The notes under the pieces are model-generated. The model did no database searches, was not told the origin of the DNA, and was given only the letters and a program-made list of their open reading frames with translations. This document shows positions 46,349-55,327 of a stretch of 64,000 nucleotides of DNA, piece by piece. The position numbers and the translations under genes are program-made. Source of the DNA: Yersinia hibernica (GTDB lineage: Bacteria; Pseudomonadota; Gammaproteobacteria; Enterobacterales; Enterobacteriaceae). Position 1 is the first letter of the stretch, and every line of letters begins with the position of its first letter. Where the stretch lies: assembly GCF_004124235.1 (NCBI RefSeq), contig NZ_CP032487.1:3162001-3226000 (forward strand), read 5' to 3'.

Positions 46349-47001
46349 AATCTATTTTCGCAATCTGCGCGGTCATGATGGCGCTACTGTTGACTGGCTG
46401 TGCCAAACCAGTACAGCAGGACTATTCTGCATTTAAGCAAAGTAAACCAAAGAGTATTTTGGTCTTGCTGCCACAGAACCAATCACCAGAAGTTTCTGCC
46501 AGCCATGGCATGCTGTCTCAGGTCACTTATCCACTCTCTGAGGCGGGCTATTACGTGCTGCCCGTTGCTGTCGTGGAAGAGACATTTAAGCAAAATGGCA
46601 TGACGAATGCGGGTGATATCCATGCTGCCAGCCCGGCCAAACTGCATAAAATCTTTGGCGCAGATGCGGTGCTGTACATCACTGTGGTGCAATACGGTAC
46701 CTCTTATCAGATTATCACCAGTGATACTCGTGTCACAGCGAATGCCAAACTGGTTGATTTGAGAACCGGCAAATTGTTGTGGAGCGGCAGTGCTACTGCG
46801 TCCAGCAATGAAGGCGATAACTCTTCTGGTGGTGTCATCGGCATGTTGGTGCAAGCGGCGGTCACACAAATCAGCGATACACTGACTGATCGTAGTCATG
46901 ATATTGCCGGTGTTACCAGCACCCGTATGCTGACGGCAGGAACGCCTAACGGCATTCTGTATGGTCCGCGTTCACCGAATTACGGTAAAGATGCTCAGTA
47001 A
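46345..47001 (+). CDS. GNA1162/DUF799-family lipoprotein
   Basis: A 218-residue lipoprotein (LLTGC, Cys19) with the family core SILVLLPQNQSPEVSASHG, GYYVLPVAVVEETFKQNG and GADAVLYITVVQYGTSY. Homologous to meningococcal GNA1162, a surface or outer-membrane antigen related structurally to TolB-type and CsgG-type folds. Last gene of the three-lipoprotein operon, followed by a clear terminator. Confidence 0.85.
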   Translation: MKSIFAICAVMMALLLTGCAKPVQQDYSAFKQSKPKSILVLLPQNQSPEVSASHGMLSQVTYPLSEAGYYVLPVAVVEETFKQNGMTNAGDIHAASPAKLHKIFGADAVLYITVVQYGTSYQIITSDTRVTANAKLVDLRTGKLLWSGSATASSNEGDNSSGGVIGMLVQAAVTQISDTLTDRSHDIAGVTSTRMLTAGTPNGILYGPRSPNYGKDAQ

Positions 47002-47015
47002 CTCTCTTTAATGCC

Positions 47016-47040
47016 ATGCCCCCTGATGTTGCGGGGGCAT
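47016..47040 (+). terminator. Terminator of the CsgG-DUF4810-GNA1162 operon
   Basis: A perfect 8-bp GC-rich stem (ATGCCCCC / GGGGGCAT) with a 9-base loop, 14 bases after the stop, followed by TTGTT. A good intrinsic terminator. Confidence 0.75.
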
Positions 47041-47189
47041 TTGTTCCCTCACCGTAACCATACAATCAGCTTTACTGGTTACCGACACAGCGATTTAACC
47101 AGTGTGTTGCATCCATCGATTGAACTCACAGCTCCTGGCGGTCTGTAATTTTTAGCTATAACTTGCTGAAGAAAAGTTCCCGTAGAACC

Positions 47190-48689
47190 TTAGTGTTTCT
47201 GCACTAACTCCAAATATGGGTGGTTCCAGATGATTTCTTCGCTGCTGACTACCCCATCATGCTCAATCGAGCCGCATACGCCTGGATTTTGCAAAATACA
47301 CTCATACACAGCCTTACTTTCAATACCTTGGATCATATGCGAGAGGATACTGCGACGGTCGCTTGCCATAATTTTATTCGGCTTAATCATATATGACTGA
47401 CGGACAGCGTTACGGATTGCCCGCCCACGCCCCGGACAATTAACGCCCTCGTCAATGTACCGTTCTACCAGCTTCTTCAGTGCTTTCTTTATAGGCCGGA
47501 CAAACTCCCGCCATTCGTCGGCTTTCTCAACCGCCAGCTCATAGCCATACATTTCACATAGCGTGTTAAACGCGGCGCTGTCCTTATGTTTACGGAACTC
47601 ACCAAGCGAGTAAATCAAGGTATAAATAAGCCGCTTAGCGGTTTTCTCATCAACGTTAAACCGCTGCATAACCTTCTTTTTAGTGATCTTCGCCAGGCGT
47701 TTACAACTGATGCCATACCTTTCCAGCTCATGCCGGAGGATTGTCAACTGGCTACTCTTGATATCGTAGTTATACCCTTCAAATACTGCCCACTTAATCA
47801 CTGATTTCATCGCCTGGAAGCCTCCATTCTTCTCAAATGAGCGGGTTCCCGTGTCCGCCAGCTTGTACTCAGGGAAGTACTCAACCACCAGAGGAACGCT
47901 TGAGATCAAGTTGCACCCACGCTCTGCCAGATGTTGCAAGAAATGTACCTTGTGCAAGGCTTCCCGCTCATTTTTAGGCACATAGGCTTGCAACTTATCA
48001 AGGTTGATACGTAAACCGCCCATACTGAGGTATACCTGACGCATGTATTGCTGAGTTTCTCGGGATACATGGCGCGTAGCATGCTTAGGCTTATTAACCT
48101 GTTCGAGTGCTTGCTGAATCAGCTGCTCTTCCGTCATGACACCACGGTCACGCTGCCGCCTCCCAGTATTCAGGTAGATATAGCGATCCGTGCGTTGTTT
48201 GTACTCAACCGGCGATACACCAAACCAACGCTTAAGTGATGCCTTCGACAATGCAAAGATGCGACATTTCGCGTGCTCGAAACGGTGGTCCTTAAAATCA
48301 ATAATGCCGGATTTTTTAAGCAACTCAAGTGCCCTCTTACAGCAGAGATATTTCTTCTGCTTAAAAACAAAAGGTAATTCCTTTTTACCCAGCTCATTGA
48401 ATATTGGCGAATATTGCGTCCAGGAGTTAGTTTCTTCTGTATCTTCGGCATAAAGGAAGTTATTGCAGATTAGATGTTGTAGAAACCTCTGGATTTCAAG
48501 GTAAAAAGAAGGCGACTGACGCTGGTCTTTTCCAATAAAAGGAATACGATGAACATCTTCAATGAATTTATCATAGGTCTCCAGAGTAACAAGAATAGCA
48601 CGCTTAATAATATAAGGTTCGATTTTACTTTTACTTTTACTTTTACTTTTACTTTTACTTTTACTTTTACTTTTACTTTTACTTTTCAT
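47190..48689 (-). CDS. Divergent family-A-polymerase-like protein with Lys-Ser repeat tail
   Basis: A 499-residue protein. Residues 2-22 are alternating Lys-Ser encoded by a hexanucleotide repeat. Middle residues (about 105-160) look like a winged helix. The C-terminal half carries family A polymerase palm and finger motifs: motif A YDIKSSQLTILRH (Asp309, Gln314, His320), motif B EKTAKRLIYTLIY (Lys352, Tyr356, Tyr360), the QG block HMIQGIESKA (Gln454) and motif C IEHDGVV (His477, Asp478). There is no exonuclease domain. The likely role is a replication or repair polymerase of a mobile element, or a nucleotidyl-transfer defence protein; neither is shown. AAAGG precedes the ATG. Confidence 0.65.
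   Translation of the reverse strand: MKSKSKSKSKSKSKSKSKSKSKIEPYIIKRAILVTLETYDKFIEDVHRIPFIGKDQRQSPSFYLEIQRFLQHLICNNFLYAEDTEETNSWTQYSPIFNELGKKELPFVFKQKKYLCCKRALELLKKSGIIDFKDHRFEHAKCRIFALSKASLKRWFGVSPVEYKQRTDRYIYLNTGRRQRDRGVMTEEQLIQQALEQVNKPKHATRHVSRETQQYMRQVYLSMGGLRINLDKLQAYVPKNEREALHKVHFLQHLAERGCNLISSVPLVVEYFPEYKLADTGTRSFEKNGGFQAMKSVIKWAVFEGYNYDIKSSQLTILRHELERYGISCKRLAKITKKKVMQRFNVDEKTAKRLIYTLIYSLGEFRKHKDSAAFNTLCEMYGYELAVEKADEWREFVRPIKKALKKLVERYIDEGVNCPGRGRAIRNAVRQSYMIKPNKIMASDRRSILSHMIQGIESKAVYECILQNPGVCGSIEHDGVVSSEEIIWNHPYLELVQKH
48624..48686 (-). repeat. Hexanucleotide tandem repeat (about 10.5 units) in coding sequence
   Basis: A 63-base tract of ACTTTT units (AAAAGT on the coding strand) immediately after the start codon, encoding Lys and Ser alternately. 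Unit length is a multiple of three, so slippage changes protein length by Lys-Ser pairs without breaking the frame. Confidence 0.95.
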
Positions 48690-49419
48690 ACTGCCTTTAT
48701 TATTTTTTTAATGTAAGCCATAACTGTGCCTCTTGAATATTCAATATTGAGATTAAGGTAATGATTGATTTTCCATATAACGTTAGATGCATAACACAAT
48801 AAATACGCATGTATATTTACAACATAAATTACATAATATTTTTCCGAAGTTGAAACCTGGAATGCCATCTTCTACAAAGCACAAGACTAATAAATCTAGA
48901 AAATAAATATACTTGGCAACCACGCGGCCAATTTTATCTCATATTACCCATATCACCACTCACTCACGCTCTTCACGCTATATATATGTGCTGCTGCACC
49001 CTATCACTATTAATATGGCACTGACATATACATACTATATAGACAGAATAGAGAGTTATACCTGCTGGTGAGCCTGACGAATATGCTAACCGAATGATTA
49101 ACCAAAGCACAGAATCTGGAATACAAACTCAGATTCTGTGCTATAGCAGAACACGATGATCCTTGCGGTTAATACCGATATTAGAATGTTGTGAAAAGAA
49201 ATAAATACAATCGCCGGTTTCCCCCTACATTGTACGAGATGCCGATCTGACGCTCAACAACACCGGTAGTTAGCCGGTCAGCCACAACAAAACCTGGTCG
49301 CGTTGAGCGGTCAAAAGGCGGTCATTTCTCCTGGTAATTTGAAGAATCAACCTGGAGTACCCTCGAAATTACTCACGGTGATCTAGGATAGTAGTTAATC
49401 CAGATCACCCCAATGAGTC
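48690..49419. other. Intergenic between polymerase-like gene and IS1 copy 2
   Basis: 730 mostly AT-rich bases. The leftward promoter of the polymerase-like gene should lie at the left. The right part (about 49238-49383) is more GC-rich, and two frames read like filamentous-hemagglutinin repeat fragments (DADLTLNNTGS, then AGQPQQNLVALSGQKAVISP), so it may be a decayed TpsA relic. No intact gene. Confidence 0.45.
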
Positions 49420-49446
49420 GGTCACGTATTCAATATGTAGATAGGG

Positions 49447-49815
49447 TCATTGCAGGTAATGCTCACGCTCAATGAACGTGCCGATTATCTTGTCATGCAT
49501 TTCTGCCGATTTTGAGTACCCAAGCGTTTTGCGATTCAGTCGTTTTAACCGGTTACGAAGATTCAGGTTTTCGCGTTCAATCCGCTGGGTGTAAAGCTTA
49601 CCTGTGATGTCTTTTGTAGCCGGTAACATCTCATAAGCACTGAAGTTGTCTGTACACCAGAAGGCGACTCTGAAGCCCGACAGTAAACCCAGTAATTTGC
49701 ACTGCGTCATTTTGCTCCTGCGCCCAAAAGCATGAGCAACAATACGTTTGAGACGAGGCTCCCATGCATACCACAGCCAACGCTGACGCTTTTTATTGCC
49801 AACAAACGACCACAT
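49447..49815 (-). CDS. insB: IS1 transposase catalytic part (InsB'), copy 2
   Basis: Same 122-residue frame as copy 1 with a Pro-to-Leu change in NRKTLGYS. It is expressed as InsAB' through the A6C slippery run near 49888-49894. No disabling mutation is visible. Confidence 0.88.
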   Translation of the reverse strand: MWSFVGNKKRQRWLWYAWEPRLKRIVAHAFGRRSKMTQCKLLGLLSGFRVAFWCTDNFSAYEMLPATKDITGKLYTQRIERENLNLRNRLKRLNRKTLGYSKSAEMHDKIIGTFIEREHYLQ

Positions 49816-49868
49816 TTCATCAACTTCACAGATAAGCTGAATTTGCAGGTTATCCAGAGGAAGCGTGG

Positions 49869-50153
49869 TTACAACTCTCGGCGAGAGTTTTTTAGTGTGC
49901 GCACAACGGCATTAATGCTGATATGTAAAGCTCGGGCAGTGTCTCGAATACCGGCATTGTTCATTGCAAGGTCGACAATTTGTGATTTCATGCCGGGTTG
50001 GCAGGCGCGATAAGCATAATCGAGCTGGAAAGTACGGCAGCACGACTGGCACCGATAGCGCTGAAGTTTGGCCTTACCCAGGCCATGCTTTTTAACAGAT
50101 TCGATTTGCTCACAAAACGTGCATTTTACGTCAACTTTAGCCATCAGATGCAC
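49869..50153 (-). CDS. insA: IS1 InsA repressor, copy 2
   Basis: A 94-residue protein identical to copy 1, with the paired-cysteine zinc finger and helix-turn-helix. It starts 51 bases inside the right IS end. Confidence 0.9.
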   Translation of the reverse strand: MHLMAKVDVKCTFCEQIESVKKHGLGKAKLQRYRCQSCCRTFQLDYAYRACQPGMKSQIVDLAMNNAGIRDTARALHISINAVVRTLKNSRREL

Positions 50154-50204
50154 ACTTCAAAAAGAGTGATTCTACCGCATGATCAACACATTGAATACTT
50201 GACC

Positions 50205-51796
50205 CAAAAATCCTGTTGATATCCGTTTAAATAAACTGAACCGTAACCAGCTAATGTTTGGCTAATATTAGCTTGCATGCGCGAACGTTTATTCGCACGA
50301 GTTTGGGGATGATGATAGTCATTAGCTTCAGCAAAATCATAATATCCTTCTGTCGAATAGCGATATCCTGCCAGTGTAACGGTTGTTCCACTGGTTAATA
50401 AACTTTTTGCATACTGAAAACGATAAGATTGTCCGTTAGATTGAGACTGATCCTGCACATCAAAATTTGTTCTGGCATTAGTGACATCAACAGAAAAAGC
50501 CCCTATTTCTCCTAGATTTAACCCAGTACCTAACGCAATTGCGTTATATTTATCAGAGTACAGCCCACCACCATACAATGTCGTATTCCACGGCAGCCCG
50601 TATATTAATGTAGACTGAATAAAACTTGGTTCTTTCGCATCTGGCGTGTTGGCACGATATTTACCTGTACTCAGTGAATACTTAAACTGGCCATTCCGCT
50701 GCATAATCGGGACAGATGAAAATGGTGTAACAAACGTCTGTTCACTGCCATCCAATTCTGTCACTGTGACTTCCAAATTACCACTGACTGATGTTGGATA
50801 GAGATCATTAATCTCAAAAGGCCCTGCCGGAACATGAGTTTGATAAATAACAAACCCATTTTGTCTAACAGTAACCTTAGCATTGCTCTGAGCTATTCCC
50901 CGAATAACTGGGGCAAATCCACGCAAGCTATATGGCAACATATTTTCATCTGAGGCCAGACGAACACCTTTAAACTGAAAGCTGACGAAGATATCACCAG
51001 AGGAGTTAGTTTCGCCTAGTGTTAACTGACTCCTTAAAAAAGCAATATCCCGTTCCATATAAGTATGGATATTTTCCCATTGGTGGTGACTCTCACTTTG
51101 AGAATAGACAGAATAGTTACGTAAACGCCAAGCCCCCATATTAAGGCCATTGCGTAAGCTCAAAAACTCGGCATGCTGATCTTCTTGATCGTTATGCCAT
51201 GTTTTAGAACCTGTTAAACCATAATTTAAGGTAAATGCAGATACCCCTTGATCCCAGGACTCTGGAGATATATAGCCGCGAGCCGTCGTTTTCATCGCAA
51301 TCTGCGGTATATTAATAAACAATTTCTGCTGTGCGAACTCAAACTTAGCTGTCGCATCAGGAATATAGTTTTGCAGTGAAGTGATATTAGTATCATCACT
51401 TAACGTTGATAATGCAGGCGAGTCTGAATTCACTCCCCACTCAATCAACTGCCCCTTCGTCAGCTCAGGAACCAATTGATTGCTATCATCTACGATAAAG
51501 TTTATTTCATTTAGTCCAATAAAATCATTGTTGATATAAACATCAACATTGTATTTCCCCGGCAGTTGTCCTTTCGATTGTGAGAACACAGATAACGTAT
51601 CAATATCAGCAATACCTTGCATGCCTCTTTTATCAAGTGAATAAGGGTTAAAGTAGTCTTCTGCTCTGGCCGCCGTACCCCACCCTCCTGACACTAATAC
51701 TACTGAAATAAGTAATGAAAGTGGGAGACAGCGTATTTCCCTTTTATTTAACAAGAGCAAATAAGAATTTTTTCTATTATATGAATATCTTTTCAT
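50205..51796 (-). pseudogene. Fimbrial usher (second operon), C-terminus lost to IS1
   Basis: 530 codons of a FimD/PapC-type usher: signal region (to about residue 46), N-terminal domain (FNPYSLDKRGMQGI), barrel and plug signature LRGFAPVIRGIAQS with AGPFEINDLYP. IS1 interrupts it at 50204, after about the first 60 percent of a normal usher (about 830 residues). The rest of the barrel and the C-terminal domains are gone, so no secretion is expected. Any downstream adhesin gene was lost too, since unrelated DNA follows the IS. Confidence 0.88.
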
Positions 51797-51878
51797 AATG
51801 GCTCATGATTATTATTTAAAGCGATATCGCCACCCTTTATGGCTTATCATCGGGCTATGGTATGACAGGAGTAAGGAC

Positions 51879-52577
51879 TCAATTCGTATTTGTCTCTCTT
51901 GGCGTTGTTCCACCATAATCATTAATTGCTGACCAATTCACCTTCAATAGCGCTGAAGATGTTTGTGTTGGTAACTCCCATGACTGTTCACTCTGAGGTG
52001 CAATCATTCCGGGATTAGTTATCTTGGCACCGTTAACATTCAACTCGCTAAATGAAACATAAAATGGCGTCGGATTATGAGCATAAATTTTATTTCCATT
52101 GCGTTTGAATGTTATCTTTTTATAGGCAATCGCTGCATCTTTTGCATTTAAACTTGCCGGGCGATAAAAAAGTTTAATTCGGCTATTGACAGAAATGCTT
52201 AGCTCATTTTTAGCATTCGGATTAGAGGTTGGTATAGATTTAATATTTAACCAGTAAACCGACTCTCTGTTGTCAGGTAGATCGCCTGTTTTGACGATAC
52301 GTAGCGAGTTTGTTGCATCTGCATTTAAGCGAAATAAAGGCGGTGTCACGATAAAAGGAATCGTATTATCCTGTTGAATACTATTATTCTCGGCATTTAA
52401 CCAGGATTGAATAAGAAACGGATTACTGTCCGGATTGTGAATCGACACCGATGACTCTTTTTTATCACCATTATAAATAATGCGAGTTCCACCAATGACA
52501 ATCCCTGCATAGGCATGGTAGGAAAACGTAATAAGCAGCAAAGGAAATATATATTTTTTAAAATTTGATAATGTCAT
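51879..52577 (-). CDS. Fimbrial periplasmic chaperone (second operon)
   Basis: About 232 residues from the ATG at 52577; an in-frame TTG at 52583 is the alternative. The signal peptide ends near YAGI. PapD-family blocks: GTRIIYNGDKKESSVSI, PFLIQSWLNAE, SVYWLNIKSIP and RIKLFYRPASL. It would fold the pilin encoded upstream, but its usher partner is broken, so it is probably non-productive now. Confidence 0.85.
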   Translation of the reverse strand: MTLSNFKKYIFPLLLITFSYHAYAGIVIGGTRIIYNGDKKESSVSIHNPDSNPFLIQSWLNAENNSIQQDNTIPFIVTPPLFRLNADATNSLRIVKTGDLPDNRESVYWLNIKSIPTSNPNAKNELSISVNSRIKLFYRPASLNAKDAAIAYKKITFKRNGNKIYAHNPTPFYVSFSELNVNGAKITNPGMIAPQSEQSWELPTQTSSALLKVNWSAINDYGGTTPRETNTN

Positions 52578-52639
52578 TATCAATCCCCAGAAATTAATAT
52601 TGGCCCCACTAAAAGGTCATGAGGCCATAAAATCAGTAA

Positions 52640-53173
52640 TTACTCGTAAGAAATATCAATGGTGACATCGGCATTAGCCTCACCTTGGCCAACATCAGAT
52701 CCAGTCGTCATATAGCTCGCATAAATAGTTTTCTCACCCGCTTGCGTTGTTAACGGGATTGCTAAATCGCGTGTATTCGGTGTGATAATATCGGCTGTAT
52801 TAGAAGAACTATAAAGCGCGATCCCTACATTACTTGCAGCACCAGCTCCGGTTTGAATAGCAAACAATTCCGGGTTAGTTGCATTCACTGTGCCATTAAA
52901 CTGGATATTAGCTTGTGTTTTAGAAGGGCAACCAGACAAAGAGATTGTGATAGGTTTTAAATCAGTCGTTGCACCAACATTACCTTTGTAATTAGCAACG
53001 TTCCAAGTATCCAATATAACACTGGCAGATGAACTACCCGTGGTTGTTGAGCCATTAACGTTTATCTCACAAGGCGAATCAGTAAATGCGCCGCTAAACT
53101 GAATAGTGCCGTCTATCGCAAAAGCTGAACTAGATAATGCTAACAGCGATATTGCGATGAATCCTTTATTCAT
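52640..53173 (-). CDS. Major fimbrial subunit (second operon)
   Basis: A 177-residue pilin with a clear signal peptide (cleavage after AFA, residue 19), the type-1 pilin cysteines DSPCEINVNG and LSGCPSKTQ and a C-terminal strand DVTIDISYE. It leads a pilin-chaperone-usher operon truncated by IS1. An 810-base AT-rich region lies upstream. Confidence 0.88.
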   Translation of the reverse strand: MNKGFIAISLLALSSSAFAIDGTIQFSGAFTDSPCEINVNGSTTTGSSSASVILDTWNVANYKGNVGATTDLKPITISLSGCPSKTQANIQFNGTVNATNPELFAIQTGAGAASNVGIALYSSSNTADIITPNTRDLAIPLTTQAGEKTIYASYMTTGSDVGQGEANADVTIDISYE

Positions 53174-53983
53174 TTTTAAAACCCATTCATAATAAATCTA
53201 ATAAATAGAAATTAATTTATGTCAAAAATAATTATTGACTTGAATATCCTATGATTTGGAAGTTGAGGATAATAAACATTTCTAAGCTAATAAGATATCA
53301 GACAGGCATTATATTTTTGAAAGCAAACACCTACAAACGTAGGTAAATCCCACCATTGAAAAGCAATGATTACCAATAACACCTAAATAAATCAAATCAA
53401 TTAACTAAAATAGACATCTCTAATTAATAACCACCCAAAAATCTTAACCACTTGAAAAAACAATAACTTTATTTTTAAAAATTAGAATTCACATTCTTTA
53501 TAAAAAATGATTTTGAGAGTTTACATAGCACTTTAAATTTGACTACGATTCAAGTACTAAATCTTATGCTTAATTCAACGTTATTTATTAAAAATAAACT
53601 CACATCTTTTTAGATATCAAAATACAAATAACAATATTTACCCTCTCGATGACCGCTGAATCTTAGTCATCAAAATTGACGCGATTATCTTATCAGTACG
53701 AACTAATGAAAAAATAAAGCAGCCAGCCAAAACGACAGATTAATTTCTATTCTTTTGATAAACAAGCCAATCATCTCTACGGGCTCTAAACCACAAAGAA
53801 TCACAAGATATAGTAAGATAATGACATTATGTCGTGGTAAATAAAACGCCTCTTACTGACTTTAATCACAGTCTGACTATCCTTTAATGTGATAAAAAGT
53901 GTAAAATAGACGAACATCAGCACAGTAGTCTTTTATTTATCACTTTTTACATTTATTAATTTTAATTTCAAGAGGTTAGCGTG
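53174..53983. promoter_or_regulatory. AT-rich region upstream of the second fimbrial operon and phnA
   Basis: 810 bases between divergent genes, no credible coding frame. Unlike the first fimbrial operon's region, I see no GATC site and no adjacent PapI-like gene, so the same switch is not expected. It should contain both divergent promoters. Confidence 0.45.
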
Positions 53984-54322
53984 ATGGGTTTACCAAACTG
54001 TCCAAAATGCAATTCTGAATATACATGGCAGGAAGGGGAAAAACTGAATTGCCCAGAATGTGGCCATGAGTGGTCGGAAAATAGTGATTCCGCAGCAACC
54101 GAAGAAGGTCTGGTTGTTCGTGATGCCAACGGTAATTTGCTGGCTGACGGTGATGCCGTCACTGTTGTTAAGGACTTGAAAGTAAAAGGGAGTTCTTCAA
54201 CTCTGAAGATCGGCACCAAAGTGAAGAGCATCCGCCTAGTTGAAGGTGACCACAATATCGATTGCAAAATCGATGGTTTTGGCCCTATGAAACTGAAATC
54301 TGAGTTTGTGAAGAAAAGCTAA
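53984..54322 (+). CDS. phnA: PhnA-family zinc-ribbon protein
   Basis: A 112-residue protein from the ATG at 53984 (AGAGG 8 bases upstream; an in-frame GTG lies directly before). The N-terminal zinc ribbon has two Cys pairs (CPKC and CPECGHEW), and the C-terminal domain [18 protein letters not shown] is the PhnA signature. Called alkylphosphonate-utilisation protein by tradition, although not part of C-P lyase and of uncertain function. A strong terminator follows. Confidence 0.92.
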   Translation: MGLPNCPKCNSEYTWQEGEKLNCPECGHEWSENSDSAATEEGLVVRDANGNLLADGDAVTVVKDLKVKGSSSTLKIGTKVKSIRLVEGDHNIDCKIDGFGPMKLKSEFVKKS

Positions 54323-54342
54323 TAGCTTAACCAGCAACTTTT

Positions 54343-54375
54343 CCCCTTGCTCGGTGCTGTTTGCGGAGCAAGGGG
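54343..54375 (+). terminator. Terminator of phnA
   Basis: A perfect 10-bp stem (CCCCTTGCTC / GAGCAAGGGG) with a 13-base loop, 20 bases after the stop and preceded by TTTT. Strong hairpin, weak T-run (CGATTTGT). Confidence 0.65.
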
Positions 54376-54611
54376 CGATTTGTAGTTATCCCCATAACAG
54401 CAACTTCTCTTCTTTTTAATGCAATATTCGCATTTCCCTATTAAACAACACATAACTGAAGTTACCATTCGCGTGGGTTGAATCAACCCCAGTAAAAACC
54501 GAAAACATCTGAATGGTTTCTTCTCACCCAATCGATATATAGAGTAATATATAGCGACTATGTAATGATAACGCTATATATATGATATAAAGCACAATAG
54601 AGGGGATCATA

Positions 54612-55115
54612 GTGTACTTGTATATGTTTTATCTCGGTGGAAATGCGAAAAAATCCAATATTGAGGTTCATGATATTCAGTTTGTAGCTGCAAAAAATCC
54701 AGAAGATGCTTGGCCAGCACTTAGGGCCGCTTGGTTCGGCGATCCAGATAAAATACATATCGATGGATATGCACGCATTACCTGGGTCGATGGTTACGCT
54801 ATAACTCTTGCTGATACATCCCCCATTGATAGCAATAAGCTGTTTTTTGTTAATGTCGGTGCTTACCATCCTTCGGTGCTTGCCGAGTTGCATGCTTTCG
54901 ATCTGTTTGTGGCGCATGATGTCCAGCAAGCCAAAGTGAAAGGGCTGGCATCACTGCTTAATGGCGCTCTGCAGCAGCATAAAGACAATCTCAAAGAGGT
55001 CGATGATTGCCTACTTTTGGACAAGATTGATAACTTATATGTGCACCTTACCCCATCGGCTAGTGGTAAGAATTTCACCCCAGAATGGCAAGGTTATCAA
55101 CCTATTGGAGCCTAA
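54612..55115 (+). CDS. DUF1543 protein
   Basis: A 167-residue soluble protein of the DUF1543 family, recognised by YLGGNAKKSNIEVHDIQFV, the AWPALRAAWFGDPDKIHID segment and DGYAITLAD. Two related halves appear to repeat the LFFVNVGAYHPS / FYLGGNAKKSNIEVHD pattern. Function unknown. The start is a GTG with AGAGGGG upstream. Monocistronic between phnA and the PadR-type gene. Confidence 0.8.
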   Translation: MYLYMFYLGGNAKKSNIEVHDIQFVAAKNPEDAWPALRAAWFGDPDKIHIDGYARITWVDGYAITLADTSPIDSNKLFFVNVGAYHPSVLAELHAFDLFVAHDVQQAKVKGLASLLNGALQQHKDNLKEVDDCLLLDKIDNLYVHLTPSASGKNFTPEWQGYQPIGA

Positions 55116-55226
55116 TTACAGGTTTCTGTCTTAGCATAAAATGGAATGGCGACTGAGGGGCCTCTGTGCTACCACGCAGCCCCATTCCACTCCCAATCTA
55201 CCAATCCCCTCGCTCTCCCAAATACA

Positions 55227-55314
55227 TTTAGATATATCTTTTTTGCATCCACCTCTTGCTAATTTCGATATATCGAACTAGATTAGATATATCGAAACTG
55301 TTTCGATATATCTA
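55227..55314. promoter_or_regulatory. PadR operator array: four GATATATC cores
   Basis: Four copies of the palindromic core GATATATC at 55231, 55267, 55286 and 55305 (spacings 36, 19, 19). The last two lie in a perfect 31-base palindrome (55284-55314, arms of 15 bases around one central base) ending just before the AAGGAG ribosome binding site of the padR gene. Almost certainly the autoregulatory operator; a repressor bound here would block transcription directly. Confidence 0.8.
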
Positions 55315-55327
55315 AAGGAGATTTATT

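Larger units (their letters stand above)
49420..50204 (-). mobile_element. IS1-family element, copy 2
   Basis: 785 bp, same orientation as copy 1 and nearly identical: the inverted-repeat region differs by one base near position 16 and InsB by one residue (Leu for Pro). No target duplication is visible (CAATGAGTC on the left, CAAAAATCC on the right). It truncates the usher gene of the second fimbrial operon. Confidence 0.92.

Noticed and set aside
48686..48868. Small 60-codon frame ending at the start of the polymerase-like gene
   Set aside because: No ribosome binding site, no recognisable features, and it covers the likely promoter and leader of the downstream gene.
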